Assembly (NCBI GenBank): GCA_035772405.1
Contig: JAYKKM010000209.1
Location: 2,150,001 to 2,214,000, forward strand
Length of the DNA stretch: 64,000 nt
Source of the DNA: Chrysogorgia sp. JL179-B06
Taxonomy: Eukaryota > Cnidaria > Anthozoa > Scleralcyonacea > Chrysogorgiidae
Direction of reading: 5' to 3'
Of this stretch, positions 44,841-57,481 are shown one piece after another (positions within the stretch are counted from its first letter, which is position 1; each line of letters starts with the position of its first letter). The notes under the pieces were generated by a model, which saw nothing but the letters and a program-made list of their open reading frames with translations, had not been told where the DNA came from and ran no database searches. The position numbers and the translations under genes are program-made.

Positions 44841-45053
44841 ATATCTATACTTTTTTGTTACTCAGCTCGTTTAACACTAGTTATTCTGAGTAACTATTAC
44901 CACAATATTGTTATAATAATCTGCATATTGTAAATAATCTTGTATTTTTTTGGTAATAAAAGAAAAATGTCTTGAAAAATGACAGAGTAACACCTTTTCG
45001 GTATTTTACTTCGTTTTTGAAATATTTCAGTTTGTTTGATATATACATGAGAT

Positions 45054-45250
45054 GGTCTCTGACGTCAGGTGCCGGGTAGAGAATTTTCACACATTAAAAA
45101 ATATCTCATATCTCGGTGATTGCCAAGTTTATAACGTTCATTATCATGAGGAGTTATACGCACATTTTCAAGTAAATTTGTGGAACAAACTTGTAGAACT
45201 ATTATTTTAACGAGTGAAAATTATCTACCCTGCACCTGACGTCAGAGACC
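45054..45250. mobile_element. MITE-like inverted repeat with GGTCTCTGACGTCAGG ends
   Basis: GGTCTCTGACGTCAGGTGC is inverted at the other end with 36 of about 38 bases matching. The flanks (ATGAGAT..., GAAATATTTCAG) resemble the inner TIR region of the TTAA element at 47.8 kb, so both may belong to a broader family. 44.84-45.05 and 45.25-45.55 kb show nothing else. Confidence 0.6.
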
Positions 45251-48113
45251 GCCCCCTTTCCTTACAGATGCTGTAAATACAGATACTCAATATTTTTATT
45301 AAAATGGAATAACCAAACTCACAAGCAATTGCAATTACAACAAACTATACAACTTTTATTTTAAGTATGTAACTATAACTTTTTATTTCACAAGTTCAGG
45401 ACCAGGTTACTAAGCTAGGGAACCTTATGCTAGTCTACAGTATATAGAATGTAATAAAGTAAAAGCAGTTATAAATTAAGATACCATCACAATAAACTGA
45501 ATTCAGGGATAACAAGTGACATTACAGAAGAAAGCGTCGGTGCTTCATCTGCTTAAAGCCGTAATATATTTTTCAATAGATAAGAGCGCAAGATTATTGG
45601 AGACGCATAGTGGTCATTTGTGAGCGCAAACGAGTTTTTATTCTCTTCACAGATGAGAACATTCGCTCAACCTTGCACGACGTCTGAGGGATAGTCACAA
45701 GAATCTGATATAAGTTCTGAACATCAGAAAAAATATCTTTGTCAATGACATCCAGTACATCAATCAAAGTATCTAGCTGAGATTCATCTTGCCGAGCAAT
45801 AAACGAACGGAAAATTTCTATTTCACAATCGTTGATGTCTATTGCATATAGTTCAGATAGCGTATTCAGTTCCTGTTCGTTAAGAGAGTTTGGTAAGGAA
45901 CAAGCAGCAGCCCTCATGATGCCAGATTGATCAGCACCAAAACGGGCATCCAATTCTGCTAAGATCTCGCCTACATTTTGGCGTAACAGAATTGAAAGCT
46001 CTCAAAATTAGATGCATTTGGGTGTCCAACAGAGCTAGTTAGATACGCGTCTCTCAACCTTACTGGAAGACGCCGTTGTCTGATTGTGCTTCTTATATCG
46101 AAATTTTCGATTGCATATTTGTTGGACAACTCTTTGGCATATTCAACAAACTCGAAATTGACCAACCTTTCCCTCAGGTCGGCAAGCAATATCAGACAAG
46201 AAGAAACAGTTGCTGTCGACTTTTGAAAAGCTTCAGTTCAAAAATCAGAATCATACAGCTTACCAAAGAAAACTAAGAGGGTCACAAATTTCTTAGTTTG
46301 TAGAGTACCTAACAAAGATTTAGGTGCTAGAATTGTCTCTGCATCTTGATCGTTTTCAAATATGCTTAAAGTATCAAGAATGCAATCAAACCGACGCAGA
46401 AACCTATCCACCTCCAAAGAACGGGAAGGCCAACGAGTACTACACGAACATGCAAGTTCAAGAGCTTGTGCGTTGGGATAGCGCTCATGGTGGATGTCTA
46501 AGAAAGCTGCACGGCGCTTTGTTCCATTCATGAATGAATACGTCAAATCCAATGTACCAAAGAAAGATTTATCAGAGGATGTCGTTCATGTGAAGCACAA
46601 TGCTCCTTTCATCCACGCTTGGACACCTCCGTGTATGCCTGACATAACACTAGCCCTGTCGTAACCAGCTGCCCTACACATTTCAGAGGATCGAGCTCAA
46701 AAGGCTGAAGTAGCTTTATCAGTTTTTCAGAGATAGTGCCCGCATCCATGTCCTTCAATTCAATAAAGCCAATAGCTCTTTCTTGGACATCACCTTTATG
46801 GATATATATCACAAAGAAGCACCTAACAACTATTTCACTTCGTCAGCTAGAATAGCATAACAAGACGCGTTTTCTACTTCATGTTTAACATGCTCAAGAA
46901 GCACCAAAGAAAGTGATGTAAGCAAATCATTTTGAATATCTGGACTCAGCATTTTGCATTTCCTGTAAGACTTTCGATACTCTTCCTATCATATTTTCCT
47001 AAAAATTCTATCATTTCAATCCTTTATTAAGCGACTGGTCTGATTCATCATCTCCTCAAAGAGGAATTTCTTGTTTGGCACAAAAAACGATAACGTCAAG
47101 AACAGTCATTAAATGTTTGCGATTGTCATCGAAAATTTCGAAAATTCGGATGCAGTTGGTTATCAACCATGCCTATTTTTTATGCATGGCCCAGATTTTA
47201 TGACGCATGACACACAGAACTATTGTGCTTTCTGCACTTGTCTTCAGTCGTTGGTCCTCCAAAAAGCCGACACGGTTGGCAGAATATAGCATCAAGTTTT
47301 TTGCTATACTCTATCTAGGAGAATTGAGAATACCAGTGAGCTCCAAAATGTCTACCAGCCTGGTTTTTTGGGAAGATAATAGAAGGCTGCCTCGGTTTCT
47401 CACCTTTTTTGGACAAATCATTCACAGTCACAACTGTTGTGATTGTGTATGAGTCATGTTAAAACTCGGAGTAGAACTAGAGGTACAGGCAGGGGCGGAT
47501 TAACCAAGGGGCAACTGGGGCACATGCCCAGGGCCGCCCCACTCAAATTTGAAACGCAGGGAAAAAACAGACCACAAAAGCAAAAAATTATTTAAAAAAT
47601 TAAAAATCTTGAAATATTTTACAGAATGATTATATAGATCATTACATAATTACTATTTACAAAAACTAACATTATAACATTAACATTTAACAATATAGTA
47701 CTAACAGTTGTGCCGAGACACAGTAACTTTCAGACATTTATTTTGCAGGATTTTTGAAGAGCGAAATAAAAGCGAAAAACAGACATCATGACCGACCAGT
47801 TGAAGAAATGATACTATTAAAGGACATTGGCAACAAAAATTAAGTTTGTTTTATTTGAAAGAACTCTTAAAATAATGAAGAATATTAATTTATAGTTCTT
47901 TCATATTTTACTTAGTTCTTGAGATATTTAGACTTATGTGATATTCAAATGAGATGATCTATGACGTCATAAGATGGTTAATACATTTTAACATATTGAA
48001 AATCGTGAATATCTTTGATTATTAAATGAAATTACTTGAAATTTTGCATGTAGATACCTACCACTAAACTGAAGATCATCGTTCAAGTCTTATAGATTAT
48101 TATAGATTATTAT

Positions 48114-51100
48114 ATGTCTTATAGATTATTATATTCAAGTCTAATAGAGACTGCGGGCGCCAATATGGCCGCCACGAAAATTTTAGCTCCAGCTTTTTAT
48201 ATGTTATTTCTCATCTTTGGTATCAATTTTTACAATTATTATGGTATAAATTATATTACAAGTAATCCTTTAATGCATGTTCGAAGATATGACATGCAGA
48301 GGATGAGTGATATCAAGTATTTGGGTAGTTATCGATATCGGAACACCTTGGTGCACCGATATACACGTCGTCGGAGAATACGGAGAGCGATTAATGTGTG
48401 GAACAAACACGGATATACGTTGTTGGCAGCAAAAGAAGATCACCTTTGTATCGATATAACTGTCTGTATGGATGTGGAAATAAATCCTGGCCCATATTTG
48501 GACGAGAGAGTGGCAAACTACAAAGGTAAACAAGATTTGTTGTACAGCAGAAGTGAACTTCTGTCATTGAGGAAGCTGGCAATTAAACCAATTTCGGTTA
48601 TTATTGAATCCCTTAAGATCAACCAAATATTTAAATATAGAGGCTCCCGTGGTGGAAGAAGAAGAGACACAAGTGGAAAGACAATTCCTGTTATTGTAGG
48701 ACGAAGATCATTAACTGATATTAAATCTAATAAACAAACTATCAAAAACCGTGCCAATCTGATAAAGATTAAACGATCTGGGTTGCAATGCCCTGTTGCG
48801 AATAGAGATCATTTTGCTGTACCTAAATGTCTATTCCTGAACATATGTAGCTTATCAAAGATCAAGAATGGGGTTAAAGCGTCACTCGCGCTCGAAGGAG
48901 ATTTATATGCTGAAGATATTGATGTTTGTGTTATATCAGAAACTCATCTTAACCATTGTATACCTGATTCTGCTATTGGGATTTCCAACTATACCATTTT
49001 TAGAAGAGACAGGGATTTTTTTTGGCGTTGATAAAAGGAAAAAAGGAGGAGTGGCAATTTATGTAAAAAAAAATTTAAAGGTGAAAAGAGCTATCAAATC
49101 GGAAAGATTCGAGTGTATTGCCCTGGAAATAGAATTACCATCTGGTCATGATATGCTCATGTGTGGCCTATACCATCCCCCAAGAGCCAATTATCTGGAA
49201 ATGGATATCATTGACTATCTGATTGATATTATGGACGATTTCCTAGAGGAAAATCCATTAGGACTGATTGTGTGTGGAGGTGACCTCAATCAACTGGATT
49301 TGGAGAGATTTACTACCATGTCCGGCCTTAAAGTCCTGGTTGATTTCCCTACTCGAGGTTCGTCTATTCTAGATAATTGTTTGACAAATCGTGAAAATCT
49401 ATTCCATAAGTGTTATGCCATTATTCCCCAAATGAATACAGACCATAAAGGTGTTGTTGTGCCACCAGGAACGAAACTTAAACCTTTTCGGTTTACGTAT
49501 AACATGCATGACTACAGGGAGCACCGTAAGATCGCGTTCCAGCAAAAGCTTTTGGATTACAACTGGGGTTATATTAACACAAACACAGATGTTGACATAG
49601 TGGTGAATCACTTACAATCGGACTTGTGTAGTCTGATTGAGCAATGTTTTCCAACTAAAACAGTTAGGGTCTCTTCTAGAGACCCAAAGTGGATGACACC
49701 CCTGGTGAAGACACTGCTGAAGAAAAGATCTAGATTGGCAGCCCGAGGTGTGGTGGGAGACGCATTAACCCATTTAACAGCCAGGATTGGCAAAGTGATT
49801 TTAGAAAACCGTACGGCATTGCCAAGTGGTAAGAAGGGGTCCTGGGCTTGGTGGAAAAAAATTGATATACTTACACACCGGAAGGATAGTCACAATCCCA
49901 ATCTTGAGAAAGACTTCACACATGGTTTGAATACATATTTTGGTAGACTTTGCCATGATGAGGATTATATCAGACCTACACTTATGGAAATACCAGACAC
50001 CGCGCCAGTTCCACAATTGAATATGCTTATGGTTTATAATGCATTATCTACCATAAAGAGGACAGCGACGGGACCGGATGGGATACCATATTGGGTGTGG
50101 AAGGACTATGCCAATATATTAACCCCAATGGTCATGAAGGTGTGGAATTTATCACTGAAATTGCAATGTTGGCCAAGGTTATGGAAGGAATCTAATATCA
50201 ATCCAACACCAAAAGTGGAATCCCCAGTGGAAGATGCCGATTATAGAGGAATCAATGTTACACCAGTTATTGCCAGAGCATTTGAGAGAGTCGTGTATGG
50301 CATTTTCAATAAAAAAGATCTGGAAGAATATTTAGGGGAAAACCAGTTTGCCTACAGATCTGGAGGTAGTTGTATAAACGCCCTCCTTAAAATCCAGCAT
50401 AATATTCTAAGTGCTCTGGACAAACCTAGAAACAAGGCTGTTCGATTATTCACAATGGATTTTTCGAAAGCATTTGACAATGTAAAACACCATCTTCTTG
50501 TGGAGAAATTGAAAAACTAGCCCATTATGTCCGTATATAGTAAACTGGTACATCAGCTTCTTATCTGGTAGAAAACAAAGAGTAGTGTACAATGGAACGA
50601 TTTGTAAATGGATGGAGGTGAATAAAGGGACGACCCAAGGCAGCGTCAGTGGGCCATATCTTTTCTGTATATTTTTGAATGATTTAGAAGTTGATGGGCT
50701 TGAGGGAGTATCTTTGAGTAAATATGCTGATGACTCCAATCTGGTGGCTACTGTGAGTGATCAGTTGGACTATTCTGATATGGCACTATCAAAATTTCTA
50801 GATTGGTCAAATGAGAACAGAATGCAATGTAACACAACCAAATGTAAAGAGTTAGTCATTAGAAAAAAGGGTAATACTGCTGAGTATCCAATAAGGCATA
50901 ATATTAACCAATGTAGCCATGTAAAAATACTTGGGTTAATTTTCCAGCCCAATGGTAGGTTTACAATACATATAAAGAAAAAATTAGGTGAGGCTAATAG
51001 ATGTTTATATGTTATTCGAGGGTTACGAAAAGAAGGATACAGCCAGGAGGAAATCGATTTATTCTTTAAAGCCGTAGTACTTTCCAAGCTAGTTTATGGC

Positions 51101-51492
51101 CTTCCGGTATATGGAGCATGTACTGCAGACTTAAATTTGATTCAACATTTTTTAGATAGGAGATTTTATATTTCAGAACTATTTAGTATCCAGGAACTTT
51201 TAGAAAAATATGATAAAAGACTTTTTCTGAAAATTAAAGCTAATAGTTGTCACCCACTGTACCCACTTCTGCCCAAGGTGAAAGAATCGTCACTACGACT
51301 AAGACGTAGAACCAGCCAGCTGCCCAAGATAAATACTGAGCGATTTAAAAATAGCTTTGTAAATAGACTTTATTTTAGATATAATTTGATAGTTTAGCTT
51401 TTATTAGTAGATTCTAATATCATATATTGTAACTTTTGATATGTATTTTTATCAAATGAATAAAGACCAATTATTATTATTATTATTATTAT
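48114..51492 (+). pseudogene. Nearly full-length CR1/L2-like LINE with an N-terminal 2A peptide
   Basis: Frame 1 (48,114-49,031): hydrophobic N-terminus (about residues 25-45, IFGINFYNYYGINYI), a basic stretch, then the 2A motif DVEINPGP at residues 120-127, then the endonuclease start (FLNICSLSKIKNGV, VCVISETHLNH). Frame 2 (to 50,520): GGVAIYVKK, CGLYHPP, CGGDLNQL, MNTDHKGV, then RT KRTATGPDGIPYWVWKDY and FTMDFSKAFDNVKHHLL. Frame 3 (to 51,397): NKGTTQGSVSGPYLF and KYADDSNLVA. Shifts: in an eight-T run near 49,015, and one extra base near 50,518. The 3' tail is (ATT)n at 51,472-51,492. In LINEs with 2A peptides the leader is released at the Gly-Pro by ribosome skipping. Otherwise complete. 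Confidence 0.85.
48471..48494 (+). other. 2A ribosome-skipping motif
   Basis: Encodes DVEINPGP, matching D-V/I-E-x-N-P-G-P. The Gly-Pro break would lie between residues 126 and 127 of the ORF. The preceding residues (LCIDITVCM) are hydrophobic, as is usual for 2A peptides. Confidence 0.85.
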
Positions 51493-51959
51493 GGTTGCCA
51501 TGGTAACAGATTATTTTACAGACCTCTTGATTTCGAAAACAAAATTATTTGTTTTCTCTTCAGTGCCGAACCTTATTGGGTTGGTACCTGTTCAGCAAAT
51601 GTTCACTGTCATTACAAAGTCTACTATGTCAGAAAACAAATAGTTTTGTTTTTGAAATCAAGAGGTCTGTAAACTAATCCGTTACCATGGCAACCATAAG
51701 ACTTGAATGATGATTATGTATCTACATGCAAAGTTTCAAGTAATTGCATTTAATAATCAAAGATATTCACGATTTTCAATATGTTAAAATGTATTCACCA
51801 TCTTATGACGTCATAGATCATCTCATTTGAATATCACATAAGTCTAAATATCTCAAGAACTAAGTAAAATATGAAAGAACTATAAATTAGTATTCTTCAT
51901 TATTTTAAGAGTTCTTTCAAATAAAACAAACTTGATTTTTGTTGCCAATATCCTTTAAA

Positions 51960-53480
51960 AGAATGCAATGAATCTTTATTTCTTAATTCGGTTGAGAGGC
52001 TGTTCCACAAATGTGCCCTCTGTAACTTAGACTCTTTTTGGAGGTATTCAGTCCTTGGTTGTGGCAAATGAAATTTAGTGGAAGAGCCCTGCAGGTTGTA
52101 TTGGAGAGATGCATTTGATAGATACTAAGAGTAACACATGCCTATTGTCTAATGCAGTGTACTTCTACTTCTACTTTAATACTGAACAACGCTTTCGCAT
52201 CTAGTTCAGGACATAAAAATGCCATTCTAACTATTTACATAAAAAGCGATATAAAATATAAATCATCTATGATATTGTCTAAAAGATTCAAAATCTGTAG
52301 ACCGAACATCTATTGGTACAGAGTTCCAGTCTCTTATCGTTCTTGGGAAAAAGCTATAATAATAATAATCATGCGAAGCCCTAGGTTGTATAAAAGAATA
52401 ATTAGAATTAGACCTAGTAACTCGTTTAGTATATAAAAAGTAATTTGGAATCGGCAACGCAATCAGTCCAAAAAAAGCAGAATAAAAAACGTTCAAACGA
52501 TGAATTCTTCGCCTGTATTGTAAAAGGTCTAGATTCATCGACTTTAGCATTCCAGTTACACTAGATTCTCTATCATAATCCCCCTTGATGAATCTAGCTG
52601 CCCGCCTCTGAACTGATTCAATGGCATTTATCTGGTTCTTTCTGTATGGATCCCATACGGCAGTAGCGTATTCAAGATTTGGCCTCACAATATTTAGCCT
52701 CACAATATTTACATATGCAGAGCACTTTGTTGCTTCAGTACATGGGTACAGATTACGTTTCACAAATCCCAACGATTTGTTTGCTTTATTAACAATGTTA
52801 TCAACATGAGCATTCCAACGCAAATCATGTGATAAAGTCACTCCTAAGTAGGGATGGTTCTTGACATTGGATAATTTCTGACCATAAATATAGTAATCCA
52901 TCACCACAGATGACATCTTCCTAGAGATCCTCATTGTATAGCATTTCGATGGATTGAATTCCATTTGCCACTTTTTAGCCCAAGCTATCAACTTATCAAG
53001 ATCTCTCTGAAGGATTAAGTTATCTTCATCACAGTTGATTTGGCGATACAAGAGGGCATCATCCGCAAACAATCTTATACATGTATTACTGTCCAAGTTG
53101 TCATGAATATCATTGATGAACAATAAAAACATGAGGGGGCCATGAACAGTTCCCTGTGGTACACCAGATGTTACCTCGACTGAGTTGGAAGAATCTCCAT
53201 CCACAATGACACGCTGTGTTCGTTTTGTAAGCCAGGAAATAATCCATGTCAAGGTATCTCCCCGTATCCCATAGTAATGCAGTTTGCTAATTAATCGTTG
53301 ATGAGGAACCTTGTCGAAAGCTTTACTGAAGTCCAGTATCTGTAGATCCATTTCACCCCCACTATCAGTATTTTTAGCTAGGTCTTCAATGGTAAGCAAT
53401 AATTGTGTTTCACATGAATGATTTCTACGGAATCCATGCTGATTGAGGAACAAAATATTGTTTGTCTCTAAATGGGTCAT
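51960..53480 (-). pseudogene. 5'-truncated LINE with long RT ORF (52,263-53,480)
   Basis: A continuous 405-residue frame starts at 53,480: FLNQHGFRRNHSCETQLLLT, ILDFSKAFDKVPHQRLISKL, SGVPQGTVHGPLMFLLFIND, LFADDALLY (FADD box), WQMEFNPSKCYTMRIS, YLGVTLSHDLRWNAHVDNIV, VQRRAARFIKG and RTIRDWNSVPIDV. It keeps every RT palm motif with no break. The endonuclease is absent. A small internal duplication gives NIVRLNIVRPNLEY. Jockey/CR1-like. It lies between the TTAA element and the right end of the hAT element. The 3' end is near 52,160. Confidence 0.85.
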
Positions 53481-54823
53481 AATGTTCCGTACCTACGGAT
53501 TTAACTTCACAAAATAAACCACAGAGCAGCAGTCAATATTTATATTAGTAACTGATACACGATAACTGTTCCCATGCACCGCAGCCCCAGAGACCGTGGT
53601 GCTAACTTTCAGATGTTTGGGGCCCCACAATCTAAATTTGCCCCAGGGGTCCTTAATCCGCCCCTGGGTACAGGAATCAGGAGTTGAAGGCGTTTAAACT
53701 TGAAGACTCGTAACAACAGGCTCCACCTCGTCATCATCTAAAGTGGCAACATGATCTTCGACTTCCGTTCGACTTCTTTTAAAATATGCCGAAACTTTGC
53801 TTTGTTGTAGCCTTTTGCTCATCTAGAACTGTGAGAGCTACGAGTCACTGAACTGACTTCACTCATGCATAAAGATGAAGATCACTGATGCGTAATTCAA
53901 AGCACGCTTTTGAAAACGGAAACACAAGAAATTGCAACATCACTTACATTAAACAAAACAGCAGCTCTCAATCTGGTTGCTAAAAACCTTCCGTTGACAC
54001 TCCTGGCTTCTGACAACAAATAACAAGCAGTCTGCGGTTATTCGATACAAATTTTAGCAGAAATTCAGTGCCTATATCAAAATCGAACGAGTTTCCTAAC
54101 AATGAGCGTGACTTCCTGTCTAGACTTCAAACCGTCTATACATCGCAACGCGAGTTTTAAATTTCACTCAACCGTGAGAAGTATGTTGAATATGAAATAA
54201 AACAAACTAACAAACGACAACAGCCAAAGCGGGTTGTCCTCTTTCTGCTGAAATATCAAACTTTTGCCATAACCTGTTGGTAATACAGTAAAAATGTTGC
54301 AACCATTGAGCGAACTAGTTAATGCCATCCACTGCTCATCTTTTAGCTGGATAGAAACATCGAATTTATACGATAATTCTCTGATAACTCTTTCTATACG
54401 TTCACTGATTCTCTCTGCCGTGTTGTATCATTCGAGCATTTTATTAATTCGACCGCAATTAACACCTAAGCCAATCAGAAGGCTGCGTCCCATATTTGTA
54501 TGCCATACACAGGAGAGCCGGGTTGCCAGACTAACATGAAGTCACCAATATGCAAATTCAGCACTTCCAGAAATCGATCTCTTCCGGTTTGCGTTGTCGT
54601 CGCCGTTTCCTGCAATCTTAAAGTCCCTATTGCAATTGTAAAGCATTGTAAGCAATAAATTATTGCATTGGAACCAAACCCCATGGAACCTAAATCCCGG
54701 AAACTTACCCGTGATTTCCACTATGGCTCTATTTATTTAAAGTGTTTATGAAACCAAATTTTCGGTATATTTTTTATTTGCGATTCTGATAAACAAATTT
54801 AGAACACGAACATAGAAACGAGT

Positions 54824-55144
54824 GTGGCGAGCAACAATGCAAATACGACTACAAGAACCACAACAGTGTCTAGTTTGCCAAAACTACCAAAGCTTGAACT
54901 TCCGAAATTTCGAAGACAAGTAACCGAATGGAATTCCTTCTGGGATTCGTATAACTCCGCAATACACAGCAACGCAGGCATATCGAAGGTAAATAAGTCC
55001 AATTATCTTCATTCATTGTTTGATGGAAGTGCTGCGCACTTGATAAAAGGCCTTACACTGACAAGCGCGAATTACGACGCTGCAATAGAGATTTTGCAAG
55101 AACGATTCGGGAGACCTCAACAATCAATAGCCACACATATGTAA
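54824..55144 (+). pseudogene. BEL/Pao gag-like fragment
   Basis: 106 residues: LPKLPKLELPKFRRQVTEWN, FWDSYNSAIHSN, SNYLHSLFDGSAAHLIKGLT and ILQERFGRPQQSIATHM then a stop. This is the DUF1759 region at the start of BEL/Pao gag-pol. It stops after the His-Met, where unrelated sequence begins. 53.82-54.82 kb, in front, shows no gene and no clear LTR. Confidence 0.75.
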
Positions 55145-57420
55145 TATATATTTGTAATATATATTTCAGGTCTTGCATTTTAATATTCGATTCTTTCGGA
55201 GGCACATTTCCCACAGTGTTGTTGAACTTGAGAAAGTAAGTAGCTCTGTTGGACAGTTCCCCCCTGTATTATCCTCGAACTCCCACAATCTTTTAAAGTT
55301 CGTATACCTAGATCTTATATTCGCTGGGGGCAAGGGCGGAGATATTAGGAATGTTTCAAATGCATTCTTTCTTGGTCTTTCTTTGTATTTTTTGAACCAT
55401 AGTTGTCTAATAACCGAAGTATATGCAAGCGAAACTATTTTATTCCCCACCACTTCAAGCGACTGGTGCCATCTTGAAATAACATATTTACCCGTCACCA
55501 GTCCCTTTTCAAACAAGGTCCGCTGCAGCGTGAGATATTAAAAAAATAGGCATGCTTAGGCGTACATGTATCCACGCATCGTTGTAAAGTAATGGCTAAT
55601 TGGCAATATAATGATGTAATCATTATGACGTTGAAAGCAATAAGTGAGACACGTCAACAGCAGGAAATTTGAGTGTTACAACAATGTCAAACAACTTGTT
55701 TCCAACTGTCAAACAGACAATTATCTCGTACCCAGAATTTGGTTGTTCTTCAACACACATGCAGTAGAAGCTAGTTTTTAATTACTGGAAGTATTTGCAG
55801 ATTTTGCAATGTCAGTTTGCTTTGTGACATAAAGTTTGTATGGTGTTGACAACAGGCAGCATAAAATTTACTCCTTCGATACGAAGTTAGAGTACGTTGC
55901 AGCAGCATAGGAGTTATTGCAGCAGTACAGGACTTGCGAGGTCATTATCAGTTGGCATCAAGGAAATTGGTTGACTGGTTGAGGTACAACAACCTTGAAA
56001 AGTTCCATTGAATCAGACAAATTATGCCATGGATAGAAATGAATATACATGTAATTAAAAAAATGAAACAAGGAAGCAAATATTGCTGCAAAAAAAACCC
56101 ACCATTTTCCATGTCCTGTGGCACAATGAGTTAAGGCGCTGCCTGTTTTGGACCCCCGGTACGTGGTTCAAGTCCCGTTCGGCCGTTGTACGATTTTTTC
56201 CAACTTTTCTTTGATCAAGTTTTTTTCTTTCTGTTCCTAAATCTAACTCAGAGAATGAGAAAAAGTCATTTATTACTAAATTACTTAGGTCTATCTATAA
56301 TTCATTTTGTCTTCTCTGGTCCAGTCCCAAACAGCGAATGCCAGATTTCATGGTTCATTGCCAATCTCGTTCCCAGAGCCCATGCTTGTGTGCCCGCGCC
56401 CCCAAACGAAAGCTCCGGGTAATCCATAACCGGCAGGATTTTGATTGGCTGGTGATAATTGAATTATTCTAATGATTCTGCCAGATGTTTTCGGTCCAAA
56501 CGGTAAACGAGCGCAGCGAAATCGTTCGTTGTCTTGGCAGAGCAGACGCCAAAAGAAATCGTAATTTATCGAATTATATTCTTCTTTTTGGGTACAAATC
56601 TCGAGAGAATCAACTTGTTCGCAGTCAAAATAAAAAAGTCACAGAACTTGAAATATCTGAAGACGACGAATATTCAAAGTTTGAAAGTTAGTATATATTT
56701 ACTGTCTGAATATAATTTGTCGCAAAATTGCCTGAGTCAAAAAAAAAACGAAATTGAAAAAAACGAAATTGATTAATCCACAACCAGAGGTGGTGCGAAG
56801 GTCGTCCCGGCGGCATGCATTGCGATTTGTTTTCTTCGGATTTTTTTGCAGCATGGTCGCTGCGGCATCTGGCGAACAAATTATTGACTTTTCACTGGTG
56901 CTTTTTTGTTTAAAAAACTATCTTGCGAAAAGTAAGCTTTTTATATGATCTTGTTACTACATTCTAAGGGATGTTACCCGCGTTTTTGTTGTAATTTTTT
57001 CGGTTCGATAAACAATGTTTTTTGTTATGGCTTTACGGGTCAGTAAACATGACTGTAAAGTGAAAGATGCTTATTTGCACCTATTTAACAAAATTACAAC
57101 GCAAACATTACACTGAATATGTTGTTTTAACAAGCTTGAAATTCTCTTTCAGTGAGTAGTTACCCCACAAACTAAATAATGGTACAGTGTTAAAAATCCT
57201 GTATTTTTTCAATTTGCGAAAAATTATACTCACAAAACATGTCTCTTTCACCAAAAAAGTAAGATTTTGAGCTTGATATTTTTACAGCTTTTGCTCTGTC
57301 ATCAGTCACTTTTTGCAATTTCTAGAAGTATTTTTGTGCTGAATTATCGGTTTCTTCACCAGGACTAATTCTTGTTTGTGCGAAAAGCGATGATTTCAAG
57401 ATAAGATGCATTTATTGCCA
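55145..57420. other. Non-coding insertion between BEL gag and pol pieces, with a tRNA-like site
   Basis: No recognisable protein on either strand. At about 56,108-56,183 a stretch with TGGCACAATGAGTTAAGGC, GGTTCAAGTCCC and, after it, TTTTTT resembles a pol III A box, B box and terminator, but the T stem pairs poorly, so it may be a SINE or tRNA relic. BEL coding resumes at about 57,480. Confidence 0.45.
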
Positions 57421-57481
57421 ATAGTTACATTACTCAGCTTCGTGTACGAAATTATCGGATAGCGAGGCGCAAAAGAAGATT

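Larger units (their letters stand above)
47821..51954. mobile_element. TTAA-target element with ~290-bp inverted ends, inside the hAT element
   Basis: TTAA at 47,817-47,820 and 51,955-51,958. Ends AGGACATTGGCAACAAAAA and AGGATATTGGCAACAAAAA are inverted and continue to match for about 290 bases. A LINE occupies the middle. A second inverted repeat, TTATGGTTGCCATGGTAACA at 51,491 and its partner ending at about 51,703, lies between the LINE tail and the right arm. No transposase of its own. Confidence 0.85.
47490..53666. mobile_element. Non-autonomous hAT element inserted in the older hAT gene
   Basis: GGTACAGG at 47,482-47,489 and 53,667-53,674 is a perfect 8-bp target duplication. Inverted ends begin CAGGGGCGGATTAA, then further short palindromic words (GGGGCA, GGGCC). 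No hAT transposase is seen inside, only later insertions. Removing the interval joins two parts of the N-terminal region of the outer hAT gene. Confidence 0.88.
45555..53820 (-). pseudogene. hAT transposase gene of the TTF/DUF4371 (ZMYM-like) type, split by an insertion
   Basis: N-terminus at 53,820: MSKRLQQSKVSAYFKRSRTE, running to about 53,690. After a 6.2-kb insertion the reading resumes at 47,480. Then the TTF-type zinc region (KPRQPSIIFPKNQAGRHFGA; LEYSKKLDAIFCQPCRLFGG, 47,400-47,230), the DUF4371-type motif AGYDRASVMSGIHGGVQAW (about 46,670-46,610), and the hAT dimerisation end IPQTSCKVERMFSSVKRIKT (45,690-45,630). Frames change several times, with stops. An old dead copy, and the outermost layer of the nest. 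Confidence 0.75.

Noticed and set aside
55166..55541. Overlapping frames of 116 (-) and 122 (+) residues
   Set aside because: Neither has recognisable motifs or partner exons; located in a non-coding block inside the BEL element.
56485..56948. Short basic and hydrophobic ORFs
   Set aside because: Overlapping frames in AT-rich DNA without motif or splice support.
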